NCBI GenBank assembly: GCA_029582165.1
Contig: CM055876.1
Coordinates: forward strand, 12,792,501 to 12,856,500
From: Portulaca oleracea
Taxonomy: Eukaryota; Streptophyta; Magnoliopsida; Caryophyllales; Portulacaceae
Reading direction: 5' to 3'
DNA length: 64,000 nt
A model generated the notes under the pieces. It was not told the DNA's origin. It saw only the letters and a program-made list of their open reading frames with translations, and did no database searches. The translations under genes and the position numbers were made by a program. Of the stretch, positions 21,426-33,182 are shown in pieces. How positions within the stretch are numbered: the first letter of the stretch is position 1; each line of letters opens with the position of its first letter.

Positions 21426-24400
21426 ATTGTTATGGTTAAGGACACTTTTAGGGGAAATTTTCTTCTCTTAATTCTCTTAAGGTGGAATGGACAATCATTT
21501 GCCGAAGGAATGAGGTTAATGCGAGGTATGACAACAGTGTGACTAATGTTACATCCACTCGAGTACCCAACCGTTCAACGATCAGGCGGGTGTTGTTGCA
21601 CAATCCGTTAGACGGGTCAATGTTTCGCATTAGAACAATGGGAGCACCAACCTTCAACTCGATTTCGTGGTTAGGGAACCCCAATAAGTTTATACCATGC
21701 AACATCTCCGATGGATTAATGTCGTCAACTACAGAAGCAGTATCGTTTTGGAGAAACGTGTCTGAGCTGAGATATGTATGACCCTCACAGGGAAGCATTA
21801 CCAAAATCCTCAAATTCAACTCATCAACGTCGGTGTTTAGAGGAGCCAAGATACAACGGTCTCGAAAGTATGAGTCTTCGCGGTATCTACTGGCCAAATC
21901 TGGGTAGACAAATTCTATCAATTTTTGAAGGCCATCATGATTGCTGTTGTTGAGGAATTTATCTGGAATCTCTATCCAATCCGGCTCAGTACATCCTAAC
22001 AATGCGTGGCCTTGTATAGAGCCATTGCCAACAGTTAATGTCCACTGGGAAAAGACATGCAAATGGTCACACTGATTGGGTATTAAGTTAGGTTGCAGCA
22101 GACGCATGTTGATGGTAAGATGGTGCACACTACAACAACGCCAAAGTGTAGCCCTCGGCAATGACGATGCAACAATGTCAGCTCTATTTCCCTTCGTGAC
22201 AACGGGAAGAATCTGTCTGAAGTCACCACCAAAAATGACCATCTTTCCTCCGAAAGGCCCATCTCGGCTACAAATATCACGCAATGATCGCTCCACGGCC
22301 TCTACGGTATGCCGATGCGCCATTGGGGCTTCGTCCTATATGATGAGGGACACCTCCATAATTAGCCTGGAAAAATCGGACTGTCTCGATAAGGAGCATC
22401 TAGACATCCCGTGTACGTCAATTGGAATCTTAAACATGGAATGAGTTGTCTTCCCCATAGGCAACAGAAGAGTTGCGATCCCTGATATCGCAACCAATAG
22501 GACGATCAACTTCTTTGACCCGAAGTATATGATGATAGCTTTTCAAAGGTAGGTTTTCCCAGTTCCGCCACTACCATAAACGAAGATGGGCCAGGTGTTA
22601 CCGTTTTCAAACGAATGAGTAACCATATGGAAAATTCGTACATGGTCTGTGTTTAAGGTCGGTAATAACGTACCAAGGGCATTGACCTCTTCATCCTTAT
22701 CATAAACAAGATGTTCTCGTATGAGCCTGTTACCTATTCGACGCATCATATCATCAAAAGGTAAGGATATGGGGGAGAAGTCCTTCAGAGATCGAACATT
22801 TCTATTTAAGATCGCCTCAATCTCAAATAGGCCAAGGTTTTTCATCTGCTCGACACTGATGTCATACATAGACCCTCCCATATTTCACATTGCCCTCGTA
22901 TATAAGCCATCCGTGAGGTCTTCCCAATGCTGCTCCCATAGTATGTGAGGGCGGGAAACCTCAGAGAACATAAGCATCGAACAAAACATAGTCATTAGCT
23001 CAATTCCAGTAGCCCATGTGGACGCCTCGGCTAGAGCATGCATCCACTCGTTGTTGGCATCAAGGATGCCCTGAACAATGCATGCCTCTTTGTACGTTGA
23101 GTAAACAACTCCGTCAACAGTTCTAATGTCCTCATATGACGTGGCTCCCTTAACAATATGCAAAAACATTCAGAGATAATATCTCTCGCCCATGTTAGGG
23201 TACGCGTACGGCAAGCGTCCAACACATACTCGTTGCTCTCTCATCTTCAACTTTTTGGCAGGTTTGTTCCACACGTAGAACGTCGGGAACTCTGCATAGG
23301 TATATTGTCTGGCTGCAGCATCTATACTGTTCACATGAAACCAATCGATCAACATTGTCACTCTTTCAGCTTCAGTATTGAGTATACGATGAAGGTCATC
23401 ATAGTCGTTGAAAACAACAAACTGTTCATCAGGTAAGTGGTACTGAAGCAACTCAACAGAAGGGTAGCGACATGTGATGTCAAACTCAAATATCCTCCAT
23501 ACAGCATCCATTGGCAGCATATACCGATAATCTAAATATTACTATATCTCGTCAACCACTGTATAGCGGTGACGAACGCTACCTCCTTCCGTCACTTGAG
23601 CGTTATCCTCGATAACAGTGGTCGCTCGATAAACCCCCTTGTGCATGTATTTATAGAGATACTTGATGACCTTCCGTTGAGCACATCGCTCGACTTGATG
23701 TGAGCGTCATACTTGACGCATAGGTCATGGTTATATGGGACCACCCATCGATTGTCAACACGAACATCCCTAACCACAACATGCCTGCATCGTCCATGCG
23801 TATGTATATAACAAACCTATTCTCCTCGATCGTGGTGGAAGGGGAAAACGTCTTCGGGTAATGCTTTGTGCAACGTCCGTCACTCATGCAAGGAGAAGTC
23901 GGGAATGAACGACCGAATGGGTTGTGTATCATGTGCCTTATCACGACCGCATATCCGACAGGGTCACTCTGCTCATCCGAAAGCTCCGCGCATATGATGC
24001 GCTCAATGTCTTCTACACATGTTGGCTTGTCCTCCACTGCAAGGGTGAGCAAAATATGAGCATGCGGCAGTCCTCGCTTATGGAATTCGATAACATGCAT
24101 ATCTGCAAAATGCGAGATACACGTTGATTATTGTCCATGTCAGACCAAGGTACATTGAAGGAGTTGGTTAATAATCATACCTGCAATAACTCTTTCGAAA
24201 ATGTTCCTCTCCTTGAAGTCCCGCTTCAGCTCTTTCAGCTTTCAAGCGGAAGACCCGAGCGACGATGTCCGGTTGGTTGCTGGCGCGATTGCCAGGTTGT
24301 TAGGACAGAGCCTCCTGAATTTCAGGCCAATTCGAGTTGTACGTGAATGTGACAAAAAAAATCAGGGTAACCCATCTGGTTACATATGGCCATTGCATCC

Positions 24401-24541
24401 AGGAAATGGTGGCGGATGTAACGCCCTCCCCCCCGGTGAATGACACTGGCAATATAAACCTCTTCCCCACAGCATCAACGTCATTTTCCCCTCCGGTGAC
24501 AACATCTCGCAACCCACAATAAAGGTCCGCTCGGAAAGTAG
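21426..24541 (-). pseudogene. Rep-helicase, central segment (Rep core to helicase)
   Basis: From the right: the end of the Helitron N-terminal domain (24300-24512, RDVVTGGENDVDAVGKRFIL then NSNWPEI), and the HUH nuclease motif EFHKRGLPHAHILL (within 23990-24100). The paired catalytic tyrosines in KYLYKYMHKG lie at about 23641-23671. A WRIFEFDITCRYPSVELL block comes next (near 23490), then Walker A VYGSGGTGKTYL (22543-22590) and Walker B region DEAPMAH (22315-22335). A helicase body runs to 21448. Rep nicks and joins single strands and the Pif1-type helicase unwinds. Multiple frameshifts (near 24300, 23780, 23590 and 22540) and a TAG at 22336-22338 where the family has Trp before DEAP show it is dead. 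Confidence 0.85.
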
Positions 24542-25692
24542 TGTTCGATTGTAGAAATTAGGGTTTCCTAAGTAGGGTTGTTGTATCCGCGGGGATGGTG
24601 TGTCAAGTTTTCAGGAAATTGGTTTGGAAGGGTTTTCAATATGCAAGAAGCAGTAAATAAGAAATAAACTAAACTAATCGGGAAATCTTGAATCTTTAAT
24701 CACGGATCTTCTCCCGAACAAACAAGAAAAAGCGTGATTCGGATTACTAAGACTGCTCGAATCCTCACCTGAAGGGAGAATTCGAGGAACTTTAATCCTC
24801 CTCTTCACAAAAAATCGGATTTTTGGTGTGGAACTACCCTAATGAAATCAAAAGACAAAAAGAGGAGACAAGAATTTCAAGAAAAGAATAACATTGATCT
24901 TGAAAGAATGTAACTTACAATCAAAGGTTTAAAGAAAACTTAATGAAACTGAGAACTAAGCCATTAAAATAAACCTAAATAAAAACTAGAAAATAAAACT
25001 AAGTAAAACTAATGATAAAACTAAGATACCCTCTAATGAAATATAATATGGTTTATACAGGAAAGAATTAGGGAAAAGAATAATAATATGCTTTTTTCCG
25101 CTGCTTCTCGTTCTTTGGATGTCGAGGACGTTACATTACAGGTAGCGGGTGCGACCTTTACCATGGTCCGTGGGCTTCACCACGGGCTAACTGTGGTGGC
25201 CATTGTTTCTTCCGTAGGTCTGCTGTTCGTTTTCGCTGCTATCCTCTATTGTGTCGCGGGCGTCACCCCCAACGTAGCGGGCGCTACAAACACTTCGCGG
25301 GCGCTAAATAACTTTTCGCGGGTGCGACAGTTTCTCGGAAAGTTGTTGACCGTCATCGCGGGCATGACAGAGAACGTCTCGGATGCGAACCCCCTTCTGC
25401 TCGGTCGTCGCGGGTGCGGAAAAAACTATAACGGGCGCGACGCCCTTGGAGTATGGAGTTTCTTTGTTTGGTGGCTATCACGGGCGCGAAGCTTACGTAA
25501 CCGGCGCGACACTCCTGTGACCCATGCATGTAGCGGGCGCGACCTTGCTGGATTCGAGCTGTTTTCTGCGTTTTTGCTCGGTTTTCCGCCAAACTCTCGA
25601 TTGTCCTACAAAAACACAAAATCATTATAAATAATATATAATAAGGGGCAAAAGCAAAATGATATAAATTTGGCTCTAAACGAGACCGAACA
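24542..25692 (-). repeat. 3' LTR of Athila1 with two deletions
   Basis: The LTR is 1151 bp, against 1487 bp for its partner. Two blocks are missing: about 190 bp after GGGAAATC (near 24685) and about 110 bp near 25088. The ends TGTTCGATTG and GAGACCGAACA match the partner. Dyads continue through 25110-25550. Confidence 0.9.
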
Positions 25693-25728
25693 ACACTCCC
25701 ACACAAAGGTTTGCTCGCCCCGAGCAAA
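25693..25728 (-). other. Polypurine tract and adjacent stem-loop of Athila1
   Basis: ACACTCCCACACAAAGG borders the 3' LTR. Next to it TTTGCTCG (25710-25717) and CGAGCAAA (25721-25728) form a perfect stem with a CCC loop. An equivalent stem is beside the Athila2 polypurine tract at 28769-28789. Confidence 0.65.
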
Positions 25729-27208
25729 CTAAAAATAAACAAAAGAAACTAACTACCCTAACTCATTTTCGTAGGAATCATGGTTGCATTTAACACATGC
25801 AACAAGCCCTTTAAACCCCTTGGCAGCTAAAGTGGACGTGGAAGGTCTCGTGAGGGTTTATAGCAACTGTACCTACAAAAGCCAAAGAAAAAGAAAAGAA
25901 AAGAAAGAAGACTCAAAACTCTTGATAAAAGGGATGAGAAACACCTTGTAAAGATAAAAGAGGCGAAATTAAGATAAGGGTCAGCACAATGGAGGTTCAC
26001 ACATACGGTCGCGAACTCAGAACAGTTAATAAGCATTATCAAGGCAACGAGCAAGACCGTTACTAAACTTCACAATTTTCACCTCACTCATGCATAAGCA
26101 TTGATGGGTTCCTCGTGCTCAAGTGCAGTGTTTCTTAGCTCATTTTTGTTCAAGTCAAGGTTCAATCGGTCAGAGATAACTACTCAAACACCCATGCTCA
26201 TTATTAACTAATTAGTGGCGGTTCCTCTCCCTATTAGGTGTCGCCCTTGGCTTGGTGAGGGCCGCAGGTTACACAGAGATTGGTTCCACACTTATTGCAT
26301 TACTCTTTTTGGTGTTGGATTTTTCGAGAATTGAAGAGCCCTGAAAAGGGGTTTACTCTTCCAACATAGATCCTTTCCATTCACAAACAAGGTACTGAAG
26401 GGGCGTGAACGCCGCACCACTCAACGATCTATGTAGGTGAACCAACATTTTAGATTTCTATATTATTTTTGTGTTAGTGTTTTCGGGAATTGCACGGCCC
26501 AAAAAGAGGTTTACCCTCCCAACGAAGTGCTTAAGGGGTAAGAGCGTCGTACCACTCATACCAACCCGTGTAGGTGTACTAAATTTTATTTATTTTCCAA
26601 TTTTTAGTTTTCTCTTTATTTAGAGCATGGATATTCAAGAAGCTAAAACTTTCCTCCTAAACCAAAACCATCACATCAACTTGCCTAGAAGTGATTTTCT
26701 AAGGATACCGCATGGTTGCAAATACAAGTGAGGTTATTATGTTTAGGAAAAGTAACAGTCAAGCCAAAAGCCTATCAAGTATTCACTAACTATTCCTAAC
26801 TAAGCAATTGCACTATTCTAGCAATCAACGACACAACCATATATACAAACTACCTCTAGCTGAAAAAAAACAAAAAAAAATTAAAAAATTTCGCCTAATT
26901 TCAATGATAACTAAAGATGTTTCTCTCCAAAAACCAGTAAGGCACTTGTCCTACCCCACTCCCACGCAAAAACTCTACAATGTCCTCATTGTGAATAAGG
27001 CGACACCACATAAAAGAAAAAAAAAACACAAAAGAAAAGGAAAAACTCAAGCCGACATGCATGCCACCCCCACTCCCACACAAAAAAGCTAGTAATGTCC
27101 TCACTGGAATCAGAAATAGAGATAAGTAAGCACACAAAAGAAAATAAAAAGAGACGAACCAAAAGAAAAAAAAGAGGGAAAAGAAAGCGAACTCACTAAC
27201 TATAAAAG
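25693..27208 (-). other. Athila1 3' non-coding internal region
   Basis: Starts with the polypurine tract (minus strand, GTGTGGGAG) and a perfect 8-bp stem-loop at 25710-25728. It also holds two tandem copies of the conserved block (26323-26446 and 26484-26580) and two further polypurine-like tracts, at 26955-26992 with a stem-loop and at 27062-27110 degenerate. No gene. The segment ends at the Athila2 insertion site. Confidence 0.7.
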
Positions 27209-27213
27209 AAAGA

Positions 27214-28751
27214 TGTAACGTAGTTTTCGTACCTCGGTTTTTATATCGTTCTTCTCGAGGAGCTAGGGGCCTTGGACATAGAATCTAGGTCTATGGTCGG
27301 GATGAGATTGCTAAGGTAAGGATATCGGTTTAAAGAGGTCACAACGCAAGAAACAAAGCTAAGGTCGGTCAAGGGAAGGAAATGGGCTTCAGAGGCTTTT
27401 TGGGATGCAAACGCGGATGAGGAAATGAGTTTTGCAACACGGGAGTAATAAGGAGGAGGAATCAAGTGGCAATTCTGTTAAAAAAATACCCACCGGGCTT
27501 CCTCTTTCAAAGATAGTCCGGATTAACTTCCCCAAAGTCCACCACGGACCCGGGGGGTTAATGAAACGGAATTCCCTAGTTAGTCTCTACTCACTCTCAT
27601 GAGTAAAGTGCTAACTATCCCAACTCCAACCTTCCAACACAAGTGTTGGATGTGTTCGGGAGCTTTCAAACCCAAATACATCCCACTTGAGGGAAGGAAT
27701 GGAGTGGGAAGTTGATTTCCCAACTAATTACTTACTAATATTGCTAACCCAAACCTAATCACCCATTCACACCCTTAATTACCCCCTAACCCATAGGGTT
27801 TCTAGCCACTAATCATGATACTAACTAAGCTAACAACATCCAAACCAACCCTAAGCATGATTTCTAACATCAAACAACCATAAACAAGCAAAACAATTGA
27901 AAATAACAAGCAAAGCAATTAAAGAGCAAGCAAAGTAATTAGCAAAGCAATTAATAAAAGGGTTAAGGGAAGAGAATACTTATAAAAATGTTGTAGATGA
28001 ACAAAGAAAAGCAAAGGGAATGATAATCGAACAATCTATCAATTGTTTGAATCTTCAATCCTTGAATCATACCAAAAATCCACCAAAACCTTAGAATAAT
28101 TAAGGCTAATCTTTCCCTAAAACTCACTAATACAAAGCTGAAAATAGAGTCTAAGATTATCCTAAAGTTCTCTCAAAGTATCCCTTAAGAAATCGTCAAA
28201 GAGGAGTATAAATACAAGGCAAAACAGTTGGGTAAAATGCAGCACTTCAAGCCGAACAATCGCGCAGAAAAGGGGGAGACCGCAGGTGTGGTCTAGGAGA
28301 CCGCATGTGCAGTTTTTGGCTGTCCAGCGACGGTAGCGGGTGCCACCACCAGGGCGGCGGGCGTTACCCTGCGAAATCCGCCTTGCGATTTTTCCTTTGA
28401 TCGACCGCAACTGTTGTCCGGCTGACCGCGGGTGTCAGCTTTCCTCGCTTGTTTCCTTCCCTTTGTTTCTTCCTTCTTTCCGAGGCATGTAACGTCCGCT
28501 ACAAGGGTCGTAGCGGGAGTTACCTCACTGATTTGCACCAAATGAAGGGAAGGTGGTCTTGGGTTAACTCCGCCTCGGCTCGAGAAATCACCAAAAAATG
28601 CTCTAAAATGGCCCTTTTGGCTACGTTTTTGTGTAAAACGCCAAAACTACAAAATAACCCAAAACGTACTAAAAAGCACGAAAATAAACATGAAACGAGC
28701 CAAAAGCCTAAGAATTAAGGCGTTATTTAGACACAAAATTGGGTCTAAACA
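27214..28751 (-). repeat. 3' LTR of Athila2, array unit 1
   Basis: 1538-bp LTR, TGTAACG to TAAACA, left-flanked by AAAGA and right-flanked by the polypurine tract. Confidence 0.85.
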
Positions 28752-29181
28752 CCCCCCCACACTTAAACTTTTGCTCATCCCGAGCAAAACAAAACAAAAC
28801 AAAAAGTACCTAAACTAACACAAACTCGTCTGTCGTCGGAGAGAAACGAGTGCATTTAGCGTATGCACCAAGCCCTTTAAACCCCCCGGCAGCCCAGGTG
28901 GACGAGATGGACTCGTGTGGGTTTGTAGCAGCTATACCCACAAAAGCTAAAGAAAAAGGAGAGAGGGAAAGTGAAAACAAAATCGAAGAAAACAAAGAAA
29001 AGAAAAAAACAGCTGCGCTTCAAGCCATCTTGCAACCTCAATTAGGAAAATGTTATTAATCCTCCAAAAGGAACCATTATGAGCATCTCACAAGCACCTA
29101 TCCCAAGCAAAAGTAAGTCTTTGAGATTTTGGTTTTCCTACACCCAATGCCAAGCAAAACCCCATGTGCATAAGTGCTAGT
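28752..29181 (-). other. Internal stub, array unit 1
   Basis: 430 bp of 3' internal sequence: polypurine tract (CCCCCCCACACTTAAAC on plus), stem TTTTGCTC/GAGCAAAA (28769-28776 and 28782-28789), then sequence matching the left end of the window. It ends at CTAGT (29177-29181), the Athila3 target duplication half, and abuts the next LTR. Confidence 0.85.
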
Positions 29182-30756
29182 TGTAACGTAGTTTTTATAC
29201 CCCAGTTTTGTTGTTCTCTCTCAGGGAGCTAGGGGCCTTGGTCATAGAGTCTAGGTCAATGGTCGGGATGAGATTGCTATGGTAAGGATATCAGTTTGAA
29301 GGGATCACAAAGCGAGAAACAAAGCTAAGGTCGGTCAAGGGAAGAAATGGGCTTCGGAGGCTTTTCGGGATGACGGGGATGAGGAAATGGATTTTGCAAC
29401 AAGGGAGTAATAACAAGGGAGAATCAAGTGGCAATTCTGTAAGAAAATACCCACCGAGCTTCCTCTTTCGAGGATTTTCCGGATTAAATTCCCCAAAGTC
29501 CGCCACGGACCCGGAGGGTTAATGAAACGAAATTCCCTAGTTAACCTCCTTCCACTTTCGTGGGTGAGCATTAACTATCCCGGCTTCAACCTTCTAACAC
29601 AAGTGTTGGATGTATTTGGGAGCTTTCGAACCCAAATACATCCTACTTGAGGGAAGGAAAAGAGTGGGAAATTGATTTCCCAACTAATTATTCACTAATA
29701 TTGCTAACCCAAACCTAATCACCCATTCACACCCTTAATTACCCACTAACCCATAGGGTTTCTAGCCACTAATCATGATACTAACTAAGCTAACAATATC
29801 CAAACCAACCCTAAGCATGATTTCTAACATCAAACAACCATAAACAAGCAAAACAGTTGAAAATAACAAGCAAAGCAATTAAAGAGCAAACAAAGTAATT
29901 AGCAAAGCAATTAATAAAAGGGTTAAGGGAAGAGAATACTTATCAAAATGTTGTAGATGAACAAAGAAAAGCAAAGGGAATGATAATCGAATAATCTCTC
30001 AATTGTTTGAATCTTCAATCCTTGAATCATACCAAAAATCCACCAAAACCCTAGAATAATTAAGGCTAATCTCTCCCAAAACTCACTAATACAAAGCTGA
30101 AAATAGAGTCTAAGATTATCATGAAGTTCTCTCAAAGTATCCCTTAAGAAATCGTCAAAGAGGACTATAAATACAAGGCAAAACAGTTGGGCAAAACGCA
30201 GCACTTCAAGCCGAACAATCGCGCAGAAAAGGGGGAGACCGCAGGTGCGGTCTTTGCCTGTCCAGTGATGGTAGCGGGTGCCACCACCAGGGTGGCGGGC
30301 GCTACCCTGTGAAATCCGCTTGGCGATTTTTCCTTCGATCGACCGCAGCTGTTGTCCGGCTGACCGTGGGTGCTGTCTTCCCCTGCCCAGCTGAGGTAGC
30401 GGGCGCTACTAAGGGGGTGACGGGGGCTACCCTCTTGTTTCCTTCCCTTTGTTTCTTCCTTCTTTCCGAGGCATGTAACGTCCGCTACAAGGGTTGTAGC
30501 GGGAGTTACCCCACTGATTTGCCCCAAATGAAGGGAAGGTGGTCTTGGGTCAACTCCGTCTCGGCTCTCGGCTCTCGGCTCGGCTCGAGAAATCACCAAA
30601 AAATGCTCTAAATGACCCTTTTGGCTACGTTTTTGTGTAAAATGCCAAAACCTACAAAATAACCCAAAACATACTAAAAAGCACGAAAATAAACTTGAAA
30701 CGAGCCAAAAGCCTAAGAATTAAGGCGTTATTTAGACACAAAATTGGGTCTGAACA
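29182..30756 (-). repeat. LTR, array unit 2
   Basis: 1575-bp LTR, TGTAACG to TGAACA. It lacks a primer site on its left and instead abuts CTAGT. Confidence 0.85.
30237..30510 (-). promoter_or_regulatory. Phased dyad array in Athila2-type LTR
   Basis: GACCGCA-GG-TGCGGTC (centre 30244), GGTAGCG-GG-TGCCACC (30277) and GGTGGCG-GG-CGCTACC (30298) are followed by GGTAGCG-GG-CGCTACT (30402), GGTGACG-GG-GGCTACC (30423), TGTAACG-TC-CGCTACA (30481) and TGTAGCG-GG-AGTTACC (30502). Three pairs are exactly 21 bp apart. A TATTTATA box on the minus strand lies at 30165-30174. Equivalent arrays occur in the LTRs near 28280-28525, 32245-32505, 35310-35570 and 46735-46990. Confidence 0.6.
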
Positions 30757-31188
30757 CCCCCCACACTTAAACTTTTGCTCTTCCCGAGTAAAACAAAACA
30801 AAACAAAAAGTACCTAAACTAACACAAACTCGTCTGTCGTCGGAGAGAAACGAGTGCATTTAGCGTATACACCAAGCCCTTTGAACCCCCCGGCAGCCCG
30901 GGTGGACGAGATGGACTCGTGAGGGTTTGTAGCGGCTATACCCACAAAAGTCAAAGAAAATGGATAGAGGGAAAGTGAAAACAAAACCGAAGAAAACAAA
31001 GAAAAGAAAAAAAAAACAGCTTCGCTTCAAGGGATCTTGCAATCTCAATTAGGAAAATGTTATTAATCCTCCAAAAGGAACCGTTATGAGCATCTCACAA
31101 GCACCTATCCCAAGCAAAAGTCAGTCTTTGAGATTTTCGATTTCCTACACCTAATGCCAAGCAAAACCCCATGTGCATAAGTGCTAGT
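30757..31188 (-). other. Internal stub, array unit 2
   Basis: Same content as the unit 1 stub, ending at CTAGT (31184-31188). Apparently identical to the unit 3 stub. Confidence 0.85.
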
Positions 31189-32750
31189 TGTAACGTAGTT
31201 TTTGTACCCCAGTTTTGTCGTTCTCTTTCAGGGAGCTAGGGGCCTTGGTCATAGAGTCTAGGTCAATGGTCGGGATGAGATTGCTAGGGTAAGGATATCG
31301 ATTTGAAGGGATCACAAATCGAGAAACAAAGCTAAGGTCGGTCAAGGGAAGGAAATGGGCTTCGGAGGCTTTTCGCGGTGATGGGGATGAGGAAATGGAT
31401 TTTGCAACAAGGGAGTAATAACAAGGGAGAATCAAGTGGCAATTCCGTAAGAAAATACCCACCGAGCTTCCTCTTTCGAGGATAGTCCGGATTAATTTCC
31501 CCAAAGTCCGCCACGGACCCGGAGGGTTAATGAAACGAAATTCCCTAGTTAACCTCCTTCAACTTTCGTGGGTGAGCATTAACTATCCCGACTTCAACCT
31601 TTCAACACAAGTGTTGGATGTATTCGGGAGCTTTCGGACCCAAATACATCCTACTTGAGGGAAGGAAAAGAGTGGGAAATTGATTTCCCAACTAATTATT
31701 CACTAATATTGCTAACCCAAACCTAATCACCCATTCACACCCTTAATTACCCACTAACCCATAGGGTTTCTAGCCACTAATCATGATACTAACTAAGCTA
31801 ACAATATCCAAACCAACCCTAAGCATGATTTCTAACATCAAACAACCATAAACAAGCAAAACAGTTGAAAATAACAAGCAAAGCAATTAAAGAGCAAACA
31901 AAGTAATTAGCAAAGCAATTAATAAAAGGGTTAAGGGAAGAGAATACTTATCAAAATGTTGTAGATGAACAAAGAAAAGCAAAGGGAATGATAATCGAAT
32001 AATCTCTCAATTGTTTGAATCTTCAATCCTTGAATCATACCAAAAATCCACCAAAACCCTAGAATAATTAAGGCTAATCTCTCCCAAAACTCACTAATAC
32101 AAAGCTGAAAATAGAGTCTAAGATTATCATGAAGTTCTCTCAAAGTATCCCTTAAGAAATCGTCAAAGAGGACTATAAATACAAGGCAAAACAGTTGGGC
32201 AAAACGCAGCACTTCAAGCCGAACAATCGCGCAGAAAAGGGGGAGACCGCAGGTGCGGTCTTTGCCTGTCCAGTGATGGTAGCGGGTGCCACCACCAGGG
32301 TGGCGGGCGCTACCCTGTGAAATCCGCTTGGCGATTTTTCCTTCGATCGACCGCATTGTTGTCCGGTGGCCGTGGTCTTTGTCTTCCCTAAGTGAGGTAG
32401 CGGGCGCTACTAAGGGGGTGACGGGGGCTACCCTCTTGTTTCCTTCCCTTTGTTTCTTCCTTCTTTCCGAGGCATGTAACGTCCGCTACAAGGGTTGTAG
32501 CGGGAGTTACCCCACTGATTTGCCCCAAATGAAGGGAAGGTGGTCTTGGGTCAACTCCGGCTCGGCTCTCGGCTCGGCTCGAGAAATCACCAAAAAATGC
32601 TCTAAATGACCCTTTTGGCTACGTTTTTGTGTAAAATGCCAAAACCTACAAAATAACCCAAAACATACTAAAAAGCACGAAAATAAACTTGAAACGAGCC
32701 AAAAGCCTAAGAATTAAGGCGTTATTTAGACACAAAATTGGGTCTGAACA
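31189..32750 (-). repeat. LTR, array unit 3
   Basis: 1562-bp LTR, near-identical to the following nested LTR for its first 300 bp or more, at an exact 1994-bp offset. Confidence 0.85.
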
Positions 32751-33182
32751 CCCCCCACACTTAAACTTTTGCTCTTCCCGAGTAAAACAAAACAAAACAA
32801 AAAGTACCTAAACTAACACAAACTCGTCTGTCGTCGGAGAGAAACGAGTGCATTTAGCGTATACACCAAGCCCTTTGAACCCCCCGGCAGCCCGGGTGGA
32901 CGAGATGGACTCGTGAGGGTTTGTAGCGGCTATACCCACAAAAGTCAAAGAAAATGGATAGAGGGAAAGTGAAAACAAAACCGAAGAAAACAAAGAAAAG
33001 AAAAAAAAAACAGCTTCGCTTCAAGGGATCTTGCAATCTCAATTAGGAAAATGTTATTAATCCTCCAAAAGGAACCGTTATGAGCATCTCACAAGCACCT
33101 ATCCCAAGCAAAAGTCAGTCTTTGAGATTTTCGATTTCCTACACCTAATGCCAAGCAAAACCCCATGTGCATAAGTGCTAGT
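32751..33182 (-). other. Internal stub, array unit 3, true left flank of Athila3
   Basis: Ends with CTAGT at 33178-33182. This pairs with CTAGT at 35816-35820 on the far side of Athila3, where the Athila2 internal sequence resumes. Confidence 0.85.

Noticed and set aside
28752..29181. The short LTR-to-LTR distances as miniature (TRIM-like) elements.
   Set aside because: The stubs contain a polypurine tract but no primer site, and each ends in the Athila3 half target duplication, so unequal crossover explains them better.
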